A DNA stretch of 37,134 nucleotides from Chara braunii (GCA_003427395.1 BFEA01000153.1:557745-594878); one strand, 5' to 3'; counted from the stretch's first letter, positions 10,512-21,424 are shown. Made by a program: numbers and translations. The notes: generated by a model from the sequence alone, not told the origin.

Positions 10512-11396
10512 TTACAGATATTCAGGATGTCCGTTGCGCCCGGACGGACAGTCGTACACATAACGGGCCGTCGACAGACAATATTCCTCCTCTCGAAAAA
10601 CAGTCTCTAAGTTGTGGTCCTTATGTTCCACTCTCTAGAAAATCTCTTCACAATTATCGAGAAGGTAGTGCAACTGAGAGTGCACCAAACAGTCGACTCT
10701 GAAGTTGAGCTCCTTCCTTAATGCCGCATCGTGCGATAACAGATCTCTAAAGCGTCCGAGCGCACCCTCGACCGTGGGGCTGCGGAACGCTTGCACAGAA
10801 TTGAGGGCGACTCCTCGGAACTCCTCCCCTGCAATGAAAAGCGCTTTCATCTTTCGACCGTTAACCTTCACGGTCGTCAACAGCGTCACGACCGTCATGT
10901 TACAGTTGAATGCCCAAATGCGACCGTAATAATCTATGATGACCGGTGCGGGCACAACCGGTTGTCCCATGCAGAACCAGGCACAAAGCTTTATGTGCCT
11001 CCTGTCGGGGTCTGACCAACTCTTCTTTGCACAGAGGACACGCTACGCGTCCGTCATCTCTTCAGGAGTGGGAGGTTCTGGATCTCCTTCCTCGTCGACG
11101 GGCTCTACATCAATTTCGTATTCCAAGGAGTACAGGTACCAGAAGTTCCAACCCATATCTCTATCGACCACAAGGTCATCCACGGTGGCGCCCATCCTCA
11201 ATATCACTAGAACTTGCCCATCCGGTGCAACATCCCATTCGATGTTTAGATATCTGCGTGAACAGTTTACTCGCTCATACTCCCATATATTCTTGTCCAA
11301 AATGAAGAGACCGAGATCGGGAATCCGGTCTGGCGAGACGTCGCCGTGAGACGAGCTGGAAGCGCTTGCGTGGGCTGAGGTCTGGTAAGAGTTCAT
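10512..11396 (-). pseudogene. unknown-family gene, copy 2 of a tandem triplet
   Basis: One minus-strand frame (295 codons to a stop at 10512-10514) is broken only by TAG at 11043-11045 and TAG at 10635-10637. Landmarks in order: LGLFILDKNIWEYERV, RRYLNIEWDVAPDGQV, NFWYLYSLEYEI, an acidic linker (VDEEGDPEPPTPEE), IKLCAWFCMGQPVV, APVIIDYYGRIWAFN, VVTLLTTVKVNGRKM, LFIAGEEFRG, RVDCLVHSQLHYLL, CEEIF-stop-RVEHKD, and YDCPSGRNGH at the end. The frame remains readable through both stops and aligns to copies 1 and 3, so the end is 10512, not 10635. The upstream spacer shares AAGTCCTGCAACC and TTTCCAACACG words with the spacer before copy 1, so promoter regions were duplicated too. Confidence 0.6.
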
Positions 11397-11562
11397 CCTG
11401 CATTACATGAGGAAGCACGAGGTAGCATGTTAGCGATGACGCACACAAAGTCTGGAAGGAATGGCAACTGCGATTATACTCTCACTTTTGCCAGATCATA
11501 ATGAAGCACAATTACACACATCTAGTAAAAGGAGCAACGGAAAAGCCTACTCGGGGTCTGAT

Positions 11563-11584
11563 AACTGAGAAGGTATTCGCACTT
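11563..11584. repeat. 22-bp quasi-palindrome (degenerate)
   Basis: Arms AACTGAGAAG and ATTCGCACTT, centre GT; 7 of 10 pair, right half-site perfect. It is 167 bp upstream of the 11396 start. Confidence 0.5.
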
Positions 11585-11614
11585 CGTGATAGGGTGGCCG
11601 TATTTCGAACACGT

Positions 11615-11710
11615 CATTTGTGTTGGAACCACCTCTTAATCTCGACTCATTTCCATCCGGCGCAAGTCCTGCAACCACCTCTTAATCTCGACTCATTTCC
11701 AACACGCCAT
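11615..11710 (+). repeat. short direct repeat in the spacer between triplet copies 2 and 3
   Basis: AACCACCTCTTAATCTCGAC and CTCATTTCCA occur twice in succession. Related words are in the spacer between copies 1 and 2 (10330-10480). Confidence 0.7.
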
Positions 11711-11848
11711 TCGTGTGCAACGGTCAGACCACTCTACTATTGAAGACCACGGGGTGGAAAAAGTGACAACAATGACAAGTTAGCTCAGACTAATGTCAAT
11801 AACGAGGTCGTCGATGAACCGCGAGGTTGTCTTATGAGTACAAGAGCA

Positions 11849-11870
11849 AAGTGCGAACTAACTCAGAGTT
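11849..11870. repeat. 22-bp quasi-palindrome (degenerate)
   Basis: Arms AAGTGCGAAC and ACTCAGAGTT, centre TA; only 5 of 10 pair. Called from its intact left half-site. It is 36 bp downstream of the 11907 stop. Confidence 0.4.
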
Positions 11871-11906
11871 GTGGAAATCCCCAAATAGGAAGGCTCACAT
11901 AGCAGG

Positions 11907-12808
11907 TCAAGGCGATTGGTGCCCATCGTCACAGTAAGGACAGTCATAGATCTGTCGCCGCCTACCGCCTACGAATTCCAATGTTTGAACACCCGAACGG
12001 TGATGCGAAACTTTTCGTAGAGTGTAGTCATTGTAATCGTCCTTGTGTTCCAACGTGAAGAATATCTCCTCACATAATCCGAAAAGGAAGTGAAGTTGGG
12101 CATGCACAGTCAACCCTTTGATTCAACTCTTTTGCAAGCGAAGGATCTATTTCGAATCGATCAAGGAAGCGTTTCAGAGCACCCGCGGACGTGGGTTCGC
12201 GAAAGTCTTCCTTTACAAGGAAGAAAACTCTCATTCGCTTACCACAAAGCTTTGTCGCCGTAAAAAGAGTTAGTACAGGGGTGCCACGGTTGAATAGACG
12301 AACTCGGCCATGGTAGTCTATGATTGCAGGAAAATGCAACTACGGCTTCCCGATGCAGTACCATATGCAAAGTTTAGCATGCTGGTCGTCCATACAATCC
12401 CAGTCTTGTGTCGAAGCGCAGCGAGTCCCAGGAATCTACGATATCCTCGACCTCGACCTTCTCCTCCTGACTGAATGGAACTTCCCATAGTTGGACTTCT
12501 TCTAAGCTCCAGTAGAGATACCACATATTTTATCCTTTATCACGAACTATTGTAGTTTGTCCATCAACAACACGTGTTTCGGGTCCAATGTAACCGTCGA
12601 GGCCGACCCCAACCTCGATATGCAGATAATCGCTGTCAAGACTGAGCGTTCCTCGTGCCCAAATGCATTTGTTCATGATGATAAGATCCATGTCCACATT
12701 CTCGATCGAAAAGGAATACTTGCTCGCGTACGACGAGGTTTCGTAGGACGTTGTCTCATATACAACATCACACGATGGTGTGTCGTCGTCATGCATCATG
12801 CATGACAA
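11907..12808 (-). pseudogene. unknown-family gene, copy 3 of a tandem triplet (C-terminal CPYC-GH)
   Basis: Diverged paralog of the genes at 9291-10316 and 10512-11396, and the most damaged. In order on the minus strand: VDMDLIIMNKCIWARG and LDSDYLHIEVGVGLDG; an in-frame TAA (12530-12532); MWYLYWSLEEVQ; a frameshift near 12385; LCIWYCIGKP-TAG (12340-12342); PAIIDYHGRVRLFN and LFTATKLCGKRMRVFFL; FEIDPSLAKELNQRVD; a frameshift near 12105; then AQLHFLFGLCEEIFFTLEHK and YDCPYCDDGH. The start 2 bp from a palindrome (12810) is the first Met of the open frame. Function unknown. Confidence 0.6.
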
Positions 12809-12809
12809 G

Positions 12810-12831
12810 AAACCGGAATTAGTTCGCAGTT
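12810..12831. repeat. 22-bp quasi-palindrome (degenerate)
   Basis: Arms AAACCGGAAT and GTTCGCAGTT, centre TA; 6 of 10 pair. Called from the right half-site. Immediately upstream of the 12808 start. Confidence 0.4.
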
Positions 12832-12864
12832 AACGTCTTGTCATTATCTTTACGGAGTTCGTAG

Positions 12865-15800
12865 CTAACAAATGCGAATCAGTTCGCATTTAACTAAACG
12901 GGCACGTCGGACGGACCGGAAAGACAACCGTCCCTCAGGCCACAAGCGCTTTCGTGCAAACAGATGTCGGTATTGTAAGGCATGCCTAGAATTTGCTCTC
13001 ATCCGTCCCTTGCGAAAAGGTCTTCTCAAGGAATAAGCCACAGTTTCAGCGTGTTGCCATTGTTCCTCGTCCGAAGTGTAAAGTTTATACCTCTTCGTCC
13101 AAGCGCCGGAGTACCTTTCGTGAAAATCGGACGAGTGACCTGTAGGCACCCACCACTGTATACATAAACAACCGAAATAAGGTGAGGAACGGTAGTCCAC
13201 AACCTCAGACTGTGCTCTGCCAACCCACAACGGGACCCCTTGAGACAGTCCCTCATCGGGCGGCCTAACAATCAGGAAATCACCTTTGTTTATATGGCGT
13301 GGAGGATCGACGTCCACTTTTGGACGGCCCGCCCTCGGTCCTACAAAGCGAAGCATCTTGCGAAGGAGGGTCAGTTTCTTGAACTTCCTCCACAGTTTCA
13401 ACTGATTGTGGCCAGAAGGTGTGAGGGTAGATCTCGGGCTCATCCGCCCCGAGGACATCCTTTTCCTCACCCTCATCCGTCTCCTTCTTTTTTTGCTTTT
13501 GGATCATATTGCCGGTCTCGATGAAGACGGTTTTCTAGAAAGACAAAGCATCCTCCCGCTTGTCGACCTCCTCCTTCCTATATGTCTTCTACATGTGTCT
13601 ATGCTGTTCGAGGACATCCAGAAATTTTTGGACACTGTCACGAGCCATCCGAAAATCCTCTTTAAGGACACGGGGAATAACACATGGCTGAGGAGGGGAG
13701 GTACGGCCTGCATACTGCCCATCGACAACCGGGAACCAGTGAACTGGTCTGCCTTCCGGCATCCATTCCGCATCGGTACAGTACTTCTTGTACACCATGA
13801 CAGGACTGCCGTCACTCATGAAGAATTTGAAGAGATGCGGTTTCGACACGCCGACGATGCTTTTGTCGACGTATCGATCCACTACCCGGCGCCAATCGGC
13901 AATGTGATCAAGCTCGGTGCACTTCGGCGGTTTCTTGTGTGACGACTCGATAAGCGAGAACAACTGCTCCATTGTGTAAGCATCGTTGTCCTTCAGTTTT
14001 TTCGAGAAAATACTAAAAGTCGCGTCTATGTCGGTATGCGTGTGGCCAACGAGCATGAACCCCACTTCGACATCTTCGAAAATCCCGAATTTCATCAGAA
14101 GACAGACCAAATACCTAAGGTATTGATTTTTGTTTTCCCTCCAGCAATTGTCCGCCTCGATTCAAAGGTGGCGTGGCCCTGTCCCAACACCTGCAACTCA
14201 CATAGAGTCCGCATAACGCACGTCATGGTGCCATCGGAACCGTGCTCGTAGAAAGGTAAATACGTGTAACATAAATGGACAGTTCCCTGCCGTGAGCTAC
14301 AACCGCAGTCAGGTTTATTTTCATCATCATGTGGTGTCGATGATCCTTGGAGTAATTATACATGCCGATGTGAGGAATGGTTGTCTTTTTCTGATCCATT
14401 CCATCCACTATAAGACAAAGGTATTCCGCGGGGTTCAAAATGGAACGAAGTTTCCAGTCAGCGTAATCCGCACGGTAAGCCACCTGATCTAGTTTGTGTT
14501 TACGGTGTTTTTCGTCGAAATTGTTACGGTCACGAAGGCGAAAGGCGTTATCTCTGGCCTGTCTAAGGCGGACGCACTCGCCACACTTTGTGAACGAGTT
14601 GGACTTGGCAAGGTTGGCATGCCACAAGTACTTCCTCCATATGGAGTAGAAGACTTGCTCCGAAACGACGGTCTGACCCGTTGCTTCCAAGTCCGCCTTG
14701 ATGGACTTGTATACAAGGAGCTTCGTGAAATAAGCAGGGAGCCTTACTTAAGGTCTCTGCGAGGTCCCTCTCACAACCATTTTGTTAGGCATAGCATCTC
14801 CATGTTCTTCCAGGAACTGTGTCACACGAGCCAGCATGCTCACATACTCCGGTCTCAGGTTCAACAATCCCCATAGACCATGCCATGCACGGACGACCCC
14901 GTCTGACTTGCACTTGCTATAACGACGAAATGTGTTTCGTCATATCCCTATTATTTTGCACCAACCGGCGATACACACACGACGTTTGCACTACACTGGT
15001 TTGACTCTTTCCAGACCATCATCGAGGATAGTGAAATTGTAAAGGGTTTGCATCCACCACTCGATCCTCCTTTCGAGGGACATTTCGTAATAGGCTTCAC
15101 GCACCGGTTTGATATCGTCAATGGTCAAGACTCGAAGACACTTGTTCTTACAACATTTGTGCGTCAGAATGAGCGCAATGTTAGTTTCATTCAATCGACT
15201 TTTGGCCCTCTTCGAATGTTCTGACCTTCTAACTGACCTATTTTTCCGATTATATCTTCCGCTTTCTCCAGGTAGGGGATGAGACAAAACCGGAAGGACT
15301 GCTTCGGGAGTTCAAGGGGGACTTTTGGTCGAGGACCTATGCAAGCACCTAGGAATTCTGATCTATCCGTGGGAGAGGTTCTCAGCAAATCAGATTGGGA
15401 GGACTCCGATGAACTATAGAAATCTGTGTCTACAAAACCAGTCTGCCAATTTTCCATTGCACCCGTGGTTGTCATCGACGGAGAGTCTATTTTTTCGGCT
15501 TCAAATGCAATTCTCTTACCTATCTCGGCACTTTCACACGCACGTTTCGTTGCTTGTTCCCTCTCAAACCCGTTTCTACCAGATGCACCACACTGTTCCC
15601 GATCAGATCCGTTTCTATCGGGCGTACCGCAGAAGTCAGTATCCACCAACGACCGACTATAGTCAAATGTTAGGGGTTGGGTAACTTCAATGCTTTCAGA
15701 CAGTCTACCGGCTGTCCGCACGAGATTTGATCCAGTCGTTTCGGACACACCACAAAAATATGTGCCCACGAACATCCATCCACCGAGAAACGTCTCGACA

Positions 15801-16075
15801 TCCCGAATACCCTCACTATCGGGGATTAGCGTTGTAGAAACGCGCTGACCGTTGGGAACGTCGGTAAAGCGGACAAAACGACGCCGAACGCACGTCATGG
15901 ACGAGCCTGAATGATTCGTCGGGGTCAACATCGAGAACTCCCTTTTCAAACCGCAATGTCGATCAGAGGGAGCTTCCGGACTGCTGTCACAAGAACTATG
16001 TTCTCGAACATCGTCTTCTCCATGTTGTCGTGACGGTGGCGGTGGCGTGACACAAGGGATGGATTGGACACCCAT
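12865..16075 (-). pseudogene. DUF7869-type transposon-associated protein, broken
   Basis: A large (about 1000-residue) protein can be followed on the minus strand across several frames. N-terminal acidic/Ser-rich part 16075-15191; a Cys-containing segment 15287-14991 (KCCKNKCLRV, RRIEWWM); then WHGLWGLLNLRPEY near 14880 and EHGDAMPNKM. The core 14690-14223 has FYSIWRKYLW, KCGECVRL and LCLIVDGMDQKKTTIPH. After frameshifts near 14240 and 14150 come SDGTMTCVMR, ADNCWRENKNQY (14120-14155) and GHTHTDIDATFS (from 14047). The VDGMDQ, ADN..REN and GHTH.DID motifs are those I know from DUF7869 proteins; I infer an RNase-H-like transposase core. The C-terminal part (13476-12865) has VPLWVGRAQ and WWVPTG. 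Its last codons and TAG stop abut palindrome 12870-12891. Confidence 0.65.
12870..12891. repeat. 22-bp palindrome with A-T third pair
   Basis: Arms AAATGCGAAT and GTTCGCATTT, centre CA; all 10 pair, one G-T. The third pair is A-T rather than G-C, a compensated change. On the minus strand it encodes the last residues (CELIRI) of the DUF7869-type frame; the stop codon is 2 nt away. Confidence 0.85.
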
Positions 16076-16340
16076 TTGAAGAGACGATTCACATGAAAAA
16101 TGTACAACAAAAAAATCACGTCAACGTATGACGAGGTCATGAAAATAAACAAGAGGGAGTAAACGTGCATTTTTAATTTTTATCACAAAACAGTGGAACA
16201 ACAACATTTAAATACATATCGTTTTCAGGGACCCTGGTTTGAAGCTCAAGTGGTATCTCAAGTCCGACTCCTCTCCGTTTGTGGACGTTGAAAACGACTG
16301 CTCTTCCTACTAGTTAGTTCAATGTGCAAGTGGTTTGGAT

Positions 16341-16362
16341 ATGTCCGAGTAAAGTCGCACTT
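16341..16362. repeat. 22-bp quasi-palindrome (degenerate)
   Basis: Arms ATGTCCGAGT and AGTCGCACTT, centre AA; 7 of 10 pair. It is 266 bp upstream of the 16075 start and the first of the array. Confidence 0.5.
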
Positions 16363-16378
16363 TTTCAGGCGAGAGTAG

Positions 16379-16996
16379 AAATGCGAGTTGATTCAAACTT
16401 ATTCATTGTACGATAAGGAATTAGGTTCCTGGTTGGAACAAGAGTTAATACATTCGCACTTGAAACGAGCATTTCGATTTCGAAACAGAGGGTACAAGTG
16501 CGGGTTAATTCAGTCTTATTCACTTAACAACAAGAAATTTAGGGGCGTGGTTAGTTCAAGTGTCAACAAATTCGCACTTCAAACGAGCATTTTAATTTCG
16601 CCGTGCAATAAGAAATTACCGTCGTGGTTGGTTCAGTGGGGAGGTAATTCGCAAATAGAAAAGGACTTTACTTTTTTGGGCCGAGAAGAGACGCGACTTT
16701 ACTGATCGAGTGCCTCGATTTCGAGACTGTGAGTACAAGTGCGAGTTAATTCTAACTTATCAACTAAGGAGTAACAAATTTAGGGGGATGGTTGGTTTAA
16801 GAGCGAATAAATTCGTACTTGCAAACGAGCATTTCCATTACGAAACTGGGGGCACAAATGCGAGATAATTGTGACTGATCGACTAAACACTGGCAAATTT
16901 AGGAGGCTGGTTGGTTCAAGAGAGAATAAATTCGCACTTGCAAACGAGCATTTCCATTACGAAACTGCGGGCACAAGTGCGAGTTGTTTCCGACTT
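16379..16996 (+). repeat. 119-bp tandem array with two palindromes per unit
   Basis: Members start at 16379, 16440, 16496, 16558, about 16634, 16737, 16799, 16856, 16918 and 16975; spacing alternates near 62 and 57 bp, so the unit is about 119 bp. Between members recur CGAGCATTTC, GAAATTTAGG-like and GGTTGGTTCAAG words. Members alternate in type: one keeps the left arm (AAGTGCGAGT) and the next the right arm (ATTCGCACTT). No coding potential seen. It sits 5' of the DUF7869-type gene. Confidence 0.8.
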
Positions 16997-17039
16997 GTTC
17001 TGCGTGTAGTACGAACCACAGATTGTCGCAAGAGAGAAA

Positions 17040-19080
17040 TGGGGAAAGATGGCATAGTATTTTTTAAGATGGAGAAAGATTGCGAAGTGATGGGCAGATG
17101 GCGCACCGATGAAAATAGATGGAGAGAGATGGCGCACCGATTGAGAGAGATGGCGCACCAAGAGAGATAGATGGAGTTACAGTCTTCCCCCGAATACAAC
17201 GTCCGGTCATTACAACTAAATTCGGGGCATCTTTCAGTCTAAAGACAACTAGAATGAACGTGCGTTGAATATTCCGGGGAAGAAGGTAGCTGGCACAGGG
17301 AGGGAAAGAGATCGCGAACAGATTGAGAGAGATGGCGCACAGATGGAGAGAGATTGCGCACCGATGGAGAGAGCAGACGCAGCAATGGTTAGCGATGGCG
17401 CACCGATGGAGAGAGCAAGCGCAACGATGGTTAGGGATGGCGCACCGATGGAGATGCATGGCACACCGATGGAGAGAGCAGGCACAACGATGGTTAGCGA
17501 TGGCGCACCGATGGAGATAGATGAGGTCGATGGAGAGAGCAGGCACAACGATGGTTAGTAATGGCGCACCGATGGAGATAGATGGCGCGCCGATGGAGAG
17601 AGATGATGCACCAAAAGAGATAAATGGAAATAAAGTATTTCCCCGAATACAATGTCCGGTCATAACAGCTGAATTTGGGGCATATTTTAATCTAAAGACA
17701 ACTATAATGAACGTGCGTTGTATATTCCGGGGAAGAAGGTAGATGGCGCAGCGAGGGAGAGAGATTGGGCACCGATGGAGAAAGATGGTGCAACAATGAA
17801 GATAGCAAGCGCAGCGATGGTTAGCGATGGCATAGCAATGGAGAAAGATGGCGCAGCGAAGGAGATAGAAGGACATAAATGGCGCGGAGATGAAGATAGA
17901 TTGAGAAAGATAGCGCAGCGGTGGAAATAGATGAAGAAAGGTCGGGACAGATCGCGCACCGGTGGAGAGAGATGGAGAGAGCACGCGCAGCAATGGTTAG
18001 CGATGGCGCACCGATGGAGAGAGCAGGCACAACGATGGTTAGCGATGGCGCACCAATGGAGATACATGGCGCACCGATGGAGAGAGCAGGCACATCGATG
18101 GTTAGTGATGGCGAACCAATGGAGATAGATGGTGCGCCGATGGAGAGAGTTGGCGCAGCGATCACCAACATTAGTTATTGCACAACATCATTTCACGCCT
18201 GACTAATGTTGATCTACAGATCAGTTCCATTATCAAAGTGACATCCATCACGTTAAACCTTAGTTAAGCATACCTGTCACTTGCTTCGTGCGATTCCACA
18301 ATAATGAGCGCCTGCACCGACGGCGGCCTGAAACAACAATACAATGGCGATGGCGGGATCGCGCAGGAGCGATGGAGAGCCTCTGGCGCAGGGATGGAGG
18401 TTGCCCAGTGGTCGAGAGAGATCGCACACTGATGGAGTGAGATGGAGAGTGATCACACAGCGATGGAATCATGCGGTGATGGAGAGATATCGCACAGGAG
18501 AGATGAAGAGATATCGCGCAGCGATGGAGAAGAGATCACGAAGACGCGATGGAAAGAGATGGCACAACGACGGAGAGAGTCCGCGATTAGCAATGGAGAG
18601 AGATGGGGATGAAGAAGAGTTCGCGCAGGAGCGATGGAGATAGATGGCGCATCGATGGAGAGAGTCCGTGTTGGAGAAAGATGGCGCAACGATTGAAAGA
18701 GATGGTGCAGCGATGGAGATAGATGGCGCAACGATGGAGAGAGATGGCGCAGCGATGGAGAGAGATCACGCAGAAGATGGCCCAACGAATCAGCGATAGC
18801 GATGGCCAGCGCTGCGATGGGATAACACTGGCCATGGCTTCGATAGCGATGGCTAACGCTGCGGTGGAGAGCGATGGCGCACCGATGGAGAGAGATGGTG
18901 TAACGATGAGAGAGAAGGCGCACCGATGGAACGGGTTACAATGGCCAGCGCTGCGATGGCAGCGATAGCGATGGCCAGCGCTGCGATGGAAGCGATAGCG
19001 ATTGTCAGCGCTCCGATGGTCAGGCGAGCGTGGCGGCTGCGATGGGGGATATAACTTTGCGTCGTGATGGCGATGAGCTA
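17040..19080 (+). repeat. degenerate GATGGAGAGA / GATGGCGCACC minisatellite
   Basis: About 2 kb built of 18-24-bp words such as GATGGCGCACC, GATGGAGAGAG, CAGGCACAACGATGGTTAGC and, after 18.78 kb, GCGATGGCCAGCGCTGCGAT. Long ORFs on both strands (for example 17064-17993 minus) follow the repeat period and are not genes. The array separates the minus-strand arm from the plus-strand arm. Confidence 0.9.
17187..17750 (+). repeat. higher-order repeat in the minisatellite, 453-bp period
   Basis: A non-minisatellite block of about 115 bp (CCCCGAATACAACGTCCGGT, later AACGTGCGTTG and ATTCCGGGGAAGAAGGTAG) at about 17187-17300 returns at about 17640-17750. Its ends TTCCCCGAATA and TATTCCGGGGAA are inverted repeats of each other, so it may be a short inserted element that was amplified with the array. 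Confidence 0.75.
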
Positions 19081-19542
19081 AGCGCATTGATGGTGATGGT
19101 GCATGCCAAGCATTGGAATGGATTGCGGACTTCTTATATCCAACGCCGTTAACATTTGCAAAATGTCCCAATGACTGCGAGACCGGAACTTATAGATTTC
19201 CGGTGTTGACCTCGGCGAACAACGAATCGTCGCGGCTCGGTGCGCAATGAACCGTCGCCTGGCCTCGGCGCGCAACGAACCGCCTCGCCGGATTCCTGTG
19301 CCTGACCTCGTGCGTCAGATCATGCCGATCGACGGTCCAGACTACAACTGCGAAAATGACCTTGCCTGCCCCTTGTTTTCTGGAACTGTCATATTATTGC
19401 ACGCCGGAGTTGGCAGAGATTTTGGGGCCTCTGGCATGTCAGTGTCGCCATTCATCTGAGCCGTTGAAAATTGTTGATCGACGATCGACAATTTCCGGTA
19501 CCTCCGACCTTTCGAGGCCCAACCTGCCCTTACCCGCTCATA

Positions 19543-19593
19543 GGCCCTGGCGTCTTATTGGCCCTGGCGTCTTATTGGCCCAGGCGTGCGATA
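19543..19593 (+). promoter_or_regulatory. 17-bp tandem repeat carrying inverted CCAAT boxes
   Basis: GGCCCTGGCGTCTTATT occurs twice in succession (19543, 19560), followed by a third start GGCCCAGGCG. Each junction makes ATTGG (CCAAT on the other strand) at 19557-19561 and 19574-19578, about 70-90 bp upstream of a TATA box. Confidence 0.5.
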
Positions 19594-19646
19594 TGCGAAG
19601 GATACGACGCCACCTTGATCCCGACGCGAGGCCAGCTGCACGGAAG

Positions 19647-19655
19647 TATAAAAGG
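19647..19655 (+). promoter_or_regulatory. TATA box candidate
   Basis: TATAAAAGG in GC-richer DNA, downstream of the paired CCAAT boxes. A transcript starting about 30 bp downstream would run right toward the plus-strand genes. A strong splice donor (AAG, then GTAAGATT) is at 19971-19980; no acceptor could be assigned, so a long 5' intron through the palindrome array is only possible. Confidence 0.45.
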
Positions 19656-20255
19656 CGTTGCCGCCCTCGCGTTATCCCTTTTGTTGCCGGTCCACATGCC
19701 AAGTCACGCTATCGCTTCTGCGCACGTTCTTATATTTTGTCGTCACCGCCCAACGCCTTCCGCTGTGGCCTGTTCGCTTTTCGCTCTTCGCTTTGTCCGC
19801 AGTTGCCGCATTGTGTTCGGTTCGCTCTCCGTAGCTCGCTCTCCGTGGCTAGATTTCCATTCGCCATAGCCCGTTCGCCTTTCGTAGCTCGATATCCCTC
19901 CACCATAGCTGGTTCGGTGGTCGTACATCCATATCCGTCCGACGTTGGTCGCTCGCTCAACGCACCACGAAGGTAAGATTCTGTAACTTTAGTTGTCCTA
20001 TTCTGTGTCCGATGTCCGAACAGATTCTCAGATGCCCTGTCTCTACCTGCAGGATATAACGCCGCCCGTAATCAATTCCCTGTTTTATTATTTCGCCAGC
20101 GAACGTGTTCTTATGTCTTTTTTTCACCCTCCACCTCCGTCCGCCATATCCGATCCGCGTTTCATAGCTCGATTACCTTTCGCCATAGCCATGATAACAT
20201 TTGCATAAAGCTGCTCGATTCCCTTCGCAACTTATAGTCGTCACTGCGGATGGTG

Positions 20256-21371
20256 AACCTCGAATCAATACCCAGTTTTTGTTGAACACCGAATCAATTC
20301 CCGATTTTCGCTCACCTGTCCCTTTTGAGGTCGCCGACCTGACATATATATATATATAAGACCGAATCAATTCGCAGTTTTTTTCATCCATCCCAGCGAG
20401 GTCGGAAGTGATCCACAAGTGCGAGTCAGTTCGCAGTTTGCGACCTACACTGCTGGAGGAGTTACAACTGCGAGTTAATTTGCAGTTTTCTCAAGATTAG
20501 ACACCTTTTTCGTTAAAGTAAGTTGTCTATTTTCACAACTGCGAGTCAGTTCGAACTTTATGACCAACACTGCTGGAGGAGTTGTTGCCATCCGTCTCTG
20601 GAACTCGGAGTTAGTTCGCACTTGTAGACACCTATGTCGTGCGTCTTTCAGGTCTTCATTTCCACAACTTCGAGTTAGTTCGCACTTTCCCTAAGATAAG
20701 ACGCCTTTTTTTAAACGTGACTTTCACGTTTCCAAAACTGCAGGTTGCAATTGTTGTCTTGTCTCTTGAATTGCGAGTTAGTTCGCACTAGTCGATACCC
20801 TTCGCACTTGTCGATACCCGCGCGGTACTTATTGCAGAGGTCTTCATTCCCAAAACTCCAAGTTAGTTCGCACTTTCCCGAACATAAACCACATCTTAGT
20901 CGTTTCGAAGGCAGCGAGTCGGGTCACACTCTTTCCGAAGAGTTGTTGTCTTCCCTCCGAACTCACTCTGCGAGAGGAGTGTTGTCTTTCGTTAACTTTA
21001 CCCAATAGTTTTGACTTCGTTTGCATTTCAAACACCAACCTCGTGCGTCGGTTTCCTTGTCCCCAGAACTGCGAGTCGGTTCCTGCTTGTCGATACCCAT
21101 GCGGTACTTGTTGTAGACGACTTCATTCCCAGAACTCCGAGTTAGTTCGCACTTTCCTGAAGATAAACCACCTCTTCCTCGTTTTTAGGACAACGAGTTC
21201 GTTCGCACTCTTTCCGAGGAGTCGTTGTCTTCCCTCCGAACTCACTCTGCCAGAGGAGTGTTGTCTTTCCTCTCCTTTACCCAATTGTTGTGACTTCGTG
21301 TGCATTTCAAACACCTATCTCTTATGCCGCTTTCGTCCTCCATTTCGTCAAGTCTGAGTTAGTTCGCACTT
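20256..21371 (+). repeat. array of about 15 quasi-palindromes, second cluster
   Basis: Members start at 20256, 20285, 20358, 20417, 20466, 20537, 20602, 20666, 20769, 20854, 20910, 21067, 21133, 21189 and 21350. Most read in one orientation with right arm GTTCGCACTT and centre TA or CA. The one at 20466 (AACTGCGAGT, TA, ATTTGCAGTT) pairs at all 10 positions with C-G as third pair. Around 20850-21010 and 21130-21300 the same ~280-bp segment is repeated (AACTCTTTCCGA.GAGT, TCTTCCCTCCGAACTCACTC). It lies directly 5' of the plus-strand gene block. An AT microsatellite is at 20342-20358. Confidence 0.8.
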
Positions 21372-21424
21372 TGCTTCCGCAGTGTTAGGAAAACCTCGTT
21401 GCCTTCCTCTCGGGCATCCGATTT

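Noticed and set aside
17064-17993. 309-codon open frame on the minus strand, plus long plus-strand frames across 17.0-19.1 kb
   Set aside because: They follow the minisatellite period, are open on both strands and encode only repeated short words.
19356-19976. 206-codon plus-strand frame after the promoter candidate
   Set aside because: Its second half follows degenerate tandem words (CGTAGCTCG, CGCCATAGCC) and competing frames are equally open; it may be untranslated leader.
16379-21371. CRISPR array, because of regularly spaced palindromic repeats
   Set aside because: Units themselves are conserved between palindromes in the first array, arms are degenerate, spacing is irregular in the second, there are no cas genes and the context is eukaryotic.
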